This document shows, in pieces, positions 41,740-46,606 of a DNA stretch of 46,606 bases. Under the pieces are notes generated by a model. That model had not been told where the DNA came from. It saw only the letters and a list, made by a program, of their open reading frames with translations, and searched no databases. The stretch comes from Microbulbifer aggregans (GTDB lineage Bacteria > Pseudomonadota > Gammaproteobacteria > Pseudomonadales > Cellvibrionaceae): the NCBI RefSeq assembly GCF_020524005.1, contig NZ_JAIVKK010000015.1:1-46606 (forward strand), written 5' to 3'. The translations under genes and the position numbers were made by a program. Positions within the stretch are counted from its first letter, which is position 1. Each line of letters opens with the position of its first letter.

Positions 41740-43247
41740 TAAATAATGACCTTGCTCTTCAGGCGCGCCTGCGCCTGTTGCAGCGCCTGCAGAACCTTTT
41801 CCTTGTCGTAGTTGCGCACCTTGTCCAGATCCAGGTGCATGGCAAAGCCGGGCGCGTGCTCTTCCAGGTAGCTCTGCTGGCCGCCCAGGTTCTTGCGCAG
41901 ATCGGAAACGGAATAGACCTTCACCGGCGTACTGAAACCTTTCACGCTGACATGGCCCTTGTCGCGGCACATCACCGTCTGCTTGATCATGGCCCAGGTC
42001 TCGTGGCTGATCAGGATCTCGCCCGGCTCCGCGGCACTTTCCAGGCGTGCCGCCAGGTTTACGTGGGTGCCCATTACCGTATAGGTCTGGTGATCAGCAG
42101 TGCCGAACACGCCCACGGTGCAGTAGCCGGTATTGATGCCCATGCGGATCTGAAGGGGGTGGGAGATCCCCTGGTCATACCATTCCTGCATCATCTCCCG
42201 TACGCGTTTGCGCATGGCCAGCGCCATGGCTACACAACGCAGGGCGTCTGATTTCGGCCCCTTGCTCTGGTCATCCCCGAATACCACCATCACCGCATCG
42301 CCGATGAACTTATCAATGGTGCCGCCATAGTGAGCCACGATGCGCGACATTTCTGTCAGGTAGTTATTCAGCAGCCGGGTGAGGGTTTCGGCTTCCATCT
42401 CCTCGGTGAGCTGGCTGAAGTCCTTGATGTCTGAGAAGAAGACCGTGAGCAGCTTGCGCTCGGTGACGATCTCCTTCTCGCGGCCTGTAGTCACCGCACG
42501 CCACAGGCGCTTGGGCAGGTAGCGGGAAAGCTTGTAGCTCGCCAGGTTGGCAATGCGCTGTTCCCGTTGCAGCTGGTCGTTGCTGGTTTTTAGTCGGGCA
42601 ATCTGCTTGTGGGTGTAAAACGCGTAGGCGCAAAAATAGGTAAACACGCCGATCAGGCTGGCGGCGCTGATGTTCAGGTCGGCATTTACCACCAGCGCCG
42701 GGCGATGAATGACATAGCCGACGCCCACGCCGAGGAGCATGGCTGTATTGTGCTCAAACCAGCGTCTACCGCCGCCCTGGGTCAGCGCGTTGAACTGGAT
42801 CATGGTGAGGAACAGCAGGCTGGGCAGCAGGCTGAAATTCGCCATCGCCATGGCCATGCCGATCAGCAGTGCATCACCAAAAGCGAGCCAGCGGCGAACG
42901 GCTTCAGCGTTGTCCGGCAGGCTGCGGCGAGTAATCTGGTATGCGATCGGTATGTAAGCCAGCAGCAGGGCTGCCATGGCCAGTTGGATCAGAGAGCCTT
43001 CGCCGGGTAGCGAAGACCAGCTGACAGTGTTCAGCAGCGTTCCCGACGCGGCAAAACAGATCAGTGTTCGAAAATAGAGCGGGTAGCGGGATTCCGTATC
43101 GCGCCCTTCGGTTTCTGCGGCCAGATTCTGCATCAACTGGTGTTCTTTATATTCGGTATAAAACAGGGGGGGGGCGGAAACTGGGGAGGTTTCACTCGCA
43201 GCCCCGGTCGCAAGCCTGCCGTGTACTCTTGGCAAAGTCGCGGTCAT
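41739..43247 (-). CDS. Membrane class III adenylate/guanylate cyclase
   Basis: A 502-residue protein read leftward. An N-terminal region with about six hydrophobic segments (FRTLICFAASG through FTYFCAYAFYTH) is joined by a short coiled stretch (KTSNDQLQREQRIANLASYKLSRYLP) to a class III catalytic domain: LLTVFFSDIKDFSQLTEE (first metal Asp), IDKFIGDAVMVVFGDD (second metal Asp) and IRMGINTGYCTVGVFG, TVMGTHVNLAARLE. It would make cAMP or cGMP at the inner membrane; the substrate-choosing residues were not resolved. Starts at 43247 and 43133 are both possible, neither with a good ribosome-binding site. A nine-C run lies between them. Confidence 0.85.
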   Translation of the reverse strand: MTATLPRVHGRLATGAASETSPVSAPPLFYTEYKEHQLMQNLAAETEGRDTESRYPLYFRTLICFAASGTLLNTVSWSSLPGEGSLIQLAMAALLLAYIPIAYQITRRSLPDNAEAVRRWLAFGDALLIGMAMAMANFSLLPSLLFLTMIQFNALTQGGGRRWFEHNTAMLLGVGVGYVIHRPALVVNADLNISAASLIGVFTYFCAYAFYTHKQIARLKTSNDQLQREQRIANLASYKLSRYLPKRLWRAVTTGREKEIVTERKLLTVFFSDIKDFSQLTEEMEAETLTRLLNNYLTEMSRIVAHYGGTIDKFIGDAVMVVFGDDQSKGPKSDALRCVAMALAMRKRVREMMQEWYDQGISHPLQIRMGINTGYCTVGVFGTADHQTYTVMGTHVNLAARLESAAEPGEILISHETWAMIKQTVMCRDKGHVSVKGFSTPVKVYSVSDLRKNLGGQQSYLEEHAPGFAMHLDLDKVRNYDKEKVLQALQQAQARLKSKVII

Positions 43248-43506
43248 ACGCTTCGTTATCGTTAATGGCGGAAGAATTCCGCGCAATCTCCGTGCCGCTT
43301 TTTTTGATCATTTAGAGGTCTGCGTCACGGACAGGCGCAAAGTTTACCCTTCTGCGCATGGGAAAGCGACGCCTTCTTGGAAACTGGTTTCAATTGGTAC
43401 TGTTGTAGAGGCCGGATGTTGCAGAGGTTGGGGTAAAATTACGCAACTATGCGTTACCGTTCACATTTTTACGGTACCGCGGCAGTCAAAGATAGAGGAG
43501 TAAAAT

Positions 43507-44073
43507 ATGGATGCGCTGACGGCGTTACATAACCGGGTATCAATTGGAGTTCTGGCGGATCCAGCTCCTACGCCCGCACAGCGAGAGAACATATTTCGCG
43601 CCGCCCTGCGCGCAGCAGACCACGGCAACCTGCGCCCCTGGCGCTTTCTGGTGGTCGAGGGCGAAGCCCGTGACCGGCTGGGCGAGATCTATCTTCGCGC
43701 CAGCGAGCAGGAAGCCCCTGATCCTCTGCCCGAGAGCCAGCGTGAGCGCACACTCTCTATGCCCCTGCGCGCGCCTCTGATCGTCGTGGCAGTCACATGT
43801 CTACAAGAGCACCCCAAAGTCCCATTCAACGAGCAGCGTATGTCTACCGCGGGTGCGGTACAGGCCATGCTCACCGCGGCATTTGCCGAGGGGGTAGGGG
43901 CCTATTGGCGTACAGGCCCGCTCGCAGAGAACCGGCAGGTGGCCAAAGCCCTGGGCCTGGCTGACAACGAAGAGATCAGCGGCTTCATCTACATGGGTAC
44001 CCCCCAGAAAGCCCCTAGACCCGCACCAGCGCAGGCGGTTGAGGATTATTTTGCGGATTGGACCGAGGCGTAA
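43507..44073 (+). CDS. Nitroreductase-family protein (YdjA-like)
   Basis: A 188-residue FMN-dependent oxidoreductase. RAALRAADHGNLRPWRFLVVEG is the FMN-binding start of the NfnB/YdjA fold, MSTAGAVQAMLTAAFAEGVGAYWRTG the dimer-interface helix, and ISGFIYMGTPQKAPR the end of the core. It is short, as in YdjA (~183 residues), the minimal nitroreductase. The natural substrate is unknown. GAGGAG lies six bases before the ATG. It is divergent from the cyclase gene. Confidence 0.9.
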   Translation: MDALTALHNRVSIGVLADPAPTPAQRENIFRAALRAADHGNLRPWRFLVVEGEARDRLGEIYLRASEQEAPDPLPESQRERTLSMPLRAPLIVVAVTCLQEHPKVPFNEQRMSTAGAVQAMLTAAFAEGVGAYWRTGPLAENRQVAKALGLADNEEISGFIYMGTPQKAPRPAPAQAVEDYFADWTEA

Positions 44074-44118
44074 ATCGGTAGTCAGAAGATAACTGGCGTA
44101 CTTTTTTTCGTTTTTCGC

Positions 44119-44147
44119 TTGCAAGCCCCCTCGGCTTTTTGTAAAGT
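44119..44147 (+). promoter_or_regulatory. Promoter of tRNA-Ser and its small leader ORF
   Basis: TTGCAA (44119-44124) and TAAAGT (44142-44147) are separated by exactly 17 bases. Transcription would begin near 44154, some 108 bases before mature tRNA-Ser, leaving room for a leader. Confidence 0.65.
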
Positions 44148-44170
44148 GCGCGCTCGCTGAACGGGGCGCT

Positions 44171-44266
44171 ATGTCACTGATTAGCAAGGCAAAAAGCCGA
44201 CGAGCACGCAGGCGTGCGGACGGGAAGCTCGAAAAACTCCGTCGTTTACGCAATACAATTTGGTGA
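44171..44266 (+). CDS. Possible 31-residue very basic peptide
   Basis: An ATG eight bases after ACGGGG opens a frame of 31 codons that ends inside the first bases of tRNA-Ser (TGA at 44264-44266). The peptide starts MSLISKAKSRRARRRADG and has about 13 Lys/Arg. It resembles in character the protamine-like Tpr peptide of the E. coli tyrT operon, but there is no sequence evidence of homology. It may be an unselected frame. Confidence 0.3.
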   Translation: MSLISKAKSRRARRRADGKLEKLRRLRNTIW

Positions 44267-44349
44267 GGTGTCCGAGTGGCCGAAGGAGCACGCCTGGAAA
44301 GTGTGTATGTCGAAAGGCATCGAGGGTTCGAATCCCTCCCTCACCGCCA
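44262..44349 (+). tRNA. tRNA-Ser (GGA)
   Basis: 88-base class II tRNA: acceptor GGTGAGG/CCTCACC, anticodon loop CTGGAAA (GGA), a long variable arm (GTGTGTATGTCGAAAGGCATC), T loop GGGTTCGAATCCC and encoded CCA at 44347-44349. Confidence 0.95.
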
Positions 44350-44356
44350 TTTAAAC

Positions 44357-44388
44357 AAAAAAGCCCAGCTTATAGCTGGGCTTTTTTG
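44357..44388 (+). terminator. Terminator of tRNA-Ser
   Basis: AAAAAAGCCCAGC-TTATA-GCTGGGCTTTTTT: a strong stem flanked by A and T runs, so it can work in both directions. Confidence 0.95.
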
Positions 44389-44886
44389 TTTAACCGCGAT
44401 GCGGGCGGGTGAGAACCCTCACGGTTCGATCAGCTCGCGCAGCGAGTTGAGACCGAGGCGCCAGCCGAGCCCGCAGGGTCGAAACACGCAAAAGCGTGTT
44501 TTGAGTCCATCCCTCCCGTATCCCTTCCCCCAATCCGACCTTCAAAAACACCTGCTGGGCATTTTGACTTAATGACCCCGACCGCAGAGCAAAGACTCCC
44601 AATGACCCTGTCGCTGCTTTCAATATGATCCTAGCGCAAAGTGGTCAAGGTGCCCCCTATCCTGTATTTACATGCAAAATCGTCAAGAACCTATTTAATT
44701 TCAATAGGTTAAAAAGAGTTTGCCTGAGCGGATAGTGGGCAGAGTGAGCATTTTCGGTATTCAAGCTGCGAGCGTGAAATTTGCTCTTGGCTTGACGCTG
44801 CGGCGCTATCGCCACATTCTTGGCTTCTAAATTTGAGTTGGATAGTGGGCAGTAGAATATGTTTCACGTTGCCCACGATATAACTG
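44389..44886. other. Gene-free region between tRNA-Ser and the right cassette array
   Basis: No gene is supported in these ~500 bases. Seen: hairpin AAACACGC/GCGTGTTT (44482-44501), a direct repeat GGATAGTGGGCAG at 44730-44742 and 44840-44852, and a hairpin GTGGGCA/TGCCCAC (44845-44851, 44870-44876) ending ten bases before the cassette border GTTAGCG. An integron attI or a divergent attC would be expected here; no integrase gene is found. Confidence 0.4.
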
Positions 44887-45233
44887 TTAGCGTAGGCAAT
44901 GTTCGCGTTCAGTTGAATGTTCTGTGTTTGAAAATCGCCAGGTCGGAGTGTGGCTCAGGAAGCCAATGCGCATGAGATCCGGAAGGTCTATGGAGGAGGC
45001 ATCAGATAACCTTCATGGCCTCTTCGGAATAAGAGTAAGGGTTTCTAGCCGACTGAAATTTAGTTCTTAAAAGTAGAAGTGAAAATTTCCAGAATAAACT
45101 AATGAAATGCAATGATCTCTGGGTAAAAGGGTTGCCTTTTTTGTGTATAAATACAGTATAGAATAAATGATTTCGAGGGCGCGCGTGCCGGCGGGTGGTG
45201 TGGAGTATTTCCGTTACCAAATAGCGAGGTTTA
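44886..45233 (+). other. Integron cassette without a recognisable gene
   Basis: The left border GTTAGCG (44886-44892) is the exact complement of the R'' box CGCTAAC (45234-45240) of the following attC, so 44887-45345 behaves as one cassette. No plus-strand frame of useful length exists. A minus-strand frame of 72 codons (45002-45220) starts with TTG and lacks a ribosome-binding site. The cassette may be non-coding, carry an RNA, or be decayed. Confidence 0.55.
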
Positions 45234-45351
45234 CGCTAACAAGGCACTGCAGCCGACAGCTTACTTTGTGCACCTTTTGCGCGGTCGCTGTCGCTCCCAT
45301 TTTCGCGCAAAAGGCGCACAAAGTAAGCTGCGGCTGAGCGCGGCGTTAAGG
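45234..45351 (+). repeat. attC site 5
   Basis: R'' CGCTAAC (45234-45240), R' GTTAAGG (45345-45351). The arms cttactttgtgcacctttt and aaaggcgcacaaagtaag pair around GGTCGCTGTCGCTCCC. The sequence closely resembles attC1, 44 kb away, so both arrays belong to the same attC type. Confidence 0.9.
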
Positions 45352-45361
45352 CTCAAGTCAA

Positions 45362-45598
45362 ATGAAAGTAGCAATTATCATAGCGGTATTTATTTCGTGC
45401 TTTGTATGGTTTGTTGCTTTCTGGAGTATTGATGCATGTTTGGATTCAGGGGGCTCATATGAAGCTTGGGGGTTCATTTGCAGCGGTGCAGAACCGCTGT
45501 ATAGAAGGGCATCCTTCGAATTTTGGTGTCTAGCAATAGCAATTCCAGCTTTAGTTTCTGCTCTACTGTTTAAGGTGCTCCCGAGTGCAAAGCCTTAA
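45362..45598 (+). CDS. Small cassette membrane protein
   Basis: A 78-residue protein with two membrane segments, ~4-26 (IIIAVFISCFVWFVAFWSI) and ~53-72 (WCLAIAIPALVSALLFKVL), separated by a loop with two cysteines (ACLDSGG...FICSGAE) that could form a disulfide in the periplasm. Not recognised. It begins 11 bases after its cassette border and its stop codon lies in the R'' box of attC6. One-gene cassette; AT-rich. Confidence 0.7.
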   Translation: MKVAIIIAVFISCFVWFVAFWSIDACLDSGGSYEAWGFICSGAEPLYRRASFEFWCLAIAIPALVSALLFKVLPSAKP

Positions 45599-45736
45599 CA
45601 ATCACAGGCAGTATGCTCCGGCCCTTCGGGCCTCCGCGGGACGTCTTACCTTGTGCACATTTTGCGCGGGTCGCTTCGCTCCCAGTTTCGCGCAAAAGGC
45701 GCACAAGGTAAGCCGCCCCTGCTGTGGGCGTTAAGC
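45593..45736 (+). repeat. attC site 6
   Basis: R'' CCTTAAC (45593-45599) is the exact complement of the cassette's left border GTTAAGG (45345-45351). R' GTTAAGC at 45730-45736. The arms cttaccttgtgcacatttt and aaggcgcacaaggtaag pair around GGGTCGCTTCGCTCCC; an extra hairpin (GGCCCTTCGGGCC) lies in the left part, as in attC4. Confidence 0.9.
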
Positions 45737-45752
45737 GTAAGGAACAATAAAT

Positions 45753-46208
45753 ATGGCAGGAAAGTCAGCGGCAGTAATTTTTAAGGCGATTTTTGATTCA
45801 CTTAAAGATGAGGTCGAACCAGGAAAAAGCCGGATTCAAGTTGCAGTTAGAAAAATCACTAGTTATCCAATCAAAGTCCTTGGGGCATTCTTCGCTGCAC
45901 CTTTTCTGATTATTAAAGTTGCAAAAAAAGTAGAGAATCCAACTCGAAGAAAATTTGCCTTGGCCGGTATAATCTTGGGTTTAATTTGCAGCTATATTGC
46001 TGGCACTGCTCTTGGCTCATTTTTCGGCCTTATTTTTATTGCATCTTCATTTGGCTTTTTAGCAGCGCTTGGATTTCTAATTGGAACGTTCATGAGTGTC
46101 GTTTTCACTGTGGGGTTTGCTTTTCTAGTATTTAATTTCGTGTGCTATGTATTCCTGAAACTGAGTAGTGATGAGGTTGCAAAGTACCTCGAAGAACTAT
46201 CCGCTTAA
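45753..46208 (+). CDS. Cassette membrane protein, function unknown
   Basis: A 151-residue protein, not recognised. The N-terminal ~45 residues are amphipathic and charged (FKAIFDSLKDEVEPGKSRIQVAVRK); then four hydrophobic stretches: ~46-60 (VLGAFFAAPFLIIKV), ~72-95 (ALAGIILGLICSYIAGTALG), ~97-118 and ~118-138 (MSVVFTVGFAFLVFNFVCYVFL), with a short charged tail. Inner membrane. It occupies a complete cassette between attC6 and attC7, AT-rich compared with core genes. ATG follows AAGGAACAATAAAT. Confidence 0.7.
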   Translation: MAGKSAAVIFKAIFDSLKDEVEPGKSRIQVAVRKITSYPIKVLGAFFAAPFLIIKVAKKVENPTRRKFALAGIILGLICSYIAGTALGSFFGLIFIASSFGFLAALGFLIGTFMSVVFTVGFAFLVFNFVCYVFLKLSSDEVAKYLEELSA

Positions 46209-46319
46209 CAAAGCAATGCAGCCGACGTCTTACTTTGTGCACTTTTTGCACGGTCGCTTTGCTCCCATTTTCGTGCAAAAAGCACACAAAGTAAGCCGCG
46301 GCTGATCGCGGCGTTATGC
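46203..46319 (+). repeat. attC site 7
   Basis: R'' GCTTAAC (46203-46209) is the exact complement of the cassette's left border GTTAAGC (45730-45736). R' GTTATGC at 46313-46319. The arms cttactttgtgcacttttt and aaaaagcacacaaagtaag pair around GGTCGCTTTGCTCCC. Confidence 0.9.
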
Positions 46320-46335
46320 GTCATAAAGGAATACC

Positions 46336-46500
46336 ATGAGCGCATCTGAAATGTGTCGTTGGATCATCGGTGGTAGCTGGATCTATCATGGCCTTGTGCC
46401 AAAGATTATTCAGATCGCTCCACTAGAACAAGCAATGACCAAAAAATTTGGCTTTGGTGAGGAAGTATCGTATTTAATTACTAAGGCGGTAGTGTTCAGA
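46336..46500 (+). pseudogene. DoxX-like cassette gene, truncated by an IS
   Basis: The frame starts with MSASEMCRWIIGGSWIYHGL and continues VPKIIQIAPLEQAMTKKFGFG..VSYLITKAVV, the beginning of a DoxX-like four-helix membrane protein. After about residue 55 (near 46500) the sequence stops looking like DoxX and turns into the leader of an IS256-type element. The original C-terminal half may survive on the far side of the IS. It is the fourth cassette of the right array; ATG follows AAAGGAATACC. Confidence 0.65.
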
Positions 46501-46543
46501 ATTCTGTGTCATTTCTTTACCATTGACCGAAAAGAGATGACCC

Positions 46544-46606
46544 ATGACCAAACCAACTTTCGATATGGATGCCGCGATCAAGGCGCTGCGTGAAGGCAAA
46601 GACCTC
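46544..46606 (+). CDS. IS256-family (Mutator-type) transposase, N-terminal start
   Basis: The last 63 bases encode MTKPTFDMDAAIKALREGK and run out of the window. The MTKxxFDxxAAIKALxxGK opening is typical of IS256-family transposases, which insert by a DDE mechanism and make 8-9 base target duplications. The presumed left inverted repeat lies between about 46495 and 46530. Only 21 residues are seen, so the family is likely but not certain. Confidence 0.65.
   Translation, partial: MTKPTFDMDAAIKALREGKDL

Noticed and set aside
44400..44540. tRNA-like 3' duplication (attachment site) after tRNA-Ser
   Set aside because: The stretch TTGAGTCCATCCCTCCC only loosely resembles the tRNA 3' end, too weak for an integration-site claim.
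44389..44886. Integrase gene or CRISPR array near the right cassette array
   Set aside because: No tyrosine-recombinase motif in any frame, and the 13-base direct repeat occurs only twice.
45002..45220. 72-residue minus-strand ORF in the gene-less cassette
   Set aside because: TTG start without a ribosome-binding site, no recognisable domain, and AT-rich sequence that makes chance frames likely.

Overview
The window looks like chromosome of a marine gammaproteobacterium, most likely a Cellvibrionales member such as Microbulbifer. That assignment is inferred from gene content and order (OadGAB sodium pump, djlA-bolA, cbpA-cbpM, mnmC, epmC-xni-pdxB, alaA, queF) and from the chromosomal-integron attC style; no rRNA or other decisive marker is present.

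Layout. (1) 1-2601: the end of an IS1182-type insertion sequence, then a mobile-integron cassette array. It holds a reverse-oriented parDE cassette, a cassette carrying an IS3-family transposase remnant, a small unknown protein and an SRPBCC protein, each closed by an attC site. (2) 2602-4460: accessory, AT-richer genes without attC sites (a small PnuC-like membrane protein, a lipoprotein, a membrane protein, a GFA-family enzyme). (3) 4490-44390: about 40 kb of ordinary core chromosome: tRNA-Arg, dusC, oadGAB, djlA-bolA, an OmpW porin, cbpAM, a CaCA antiporter, a DUF533 protein, a serine hydrolase, recQ, a glutamine-cyclotransferase-like protein, a DUF502 protein, the leftward gcvR-like/trmL/fldB/mnmC cluster, small enzymes, tusA, the tightly overlapping epmC-xni-pdxB-NAD-kinase-like operon with a methyltransferase, alaA, msrB, a triple tRNA-Glu/tRNA-Gly cluster, an ABC-2 exporter with queF, a membrane adenylate cyclase, a nitroreductase and tRNA-Ser. 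(4) 44887-46606: a second cassette array in the same orientation, whose last visible cassette (DoxX-like) is broken by the start of an IS256-family transposase.

The best structural observations are these. The cassette borders obey the integron rule: the TTRRRY at a cassette's left edge is the complement of its own R'' box. It holds exactly for three cassettes, and this exposes an ORF-less cassette at 44887-45345. No integrase gene is visible for either array. A family of long intergenic palindromes (17229-17345, 26510-26629, 34568-34710) has outer arms that differ between copies yet pair perfectly within each copy around a conserved core, which points to selection on a hairpin at transcript ends. 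The tRNA-Glu/Gly pair is repeated three times with duplicated spacers, and a 31-residue very basic ORF sits between a strong promoter and tRNA-Ser.

Much of the core region is tRNA biology (dusC, mnmC, trmL, tusA, queF, ten mature tRNA or tRNA-modifying steps in all when the tRNA genes are counted loosely) together with chaperone co-factors and small redox enzymes. All calls come from reading the sequence; no database search was run.
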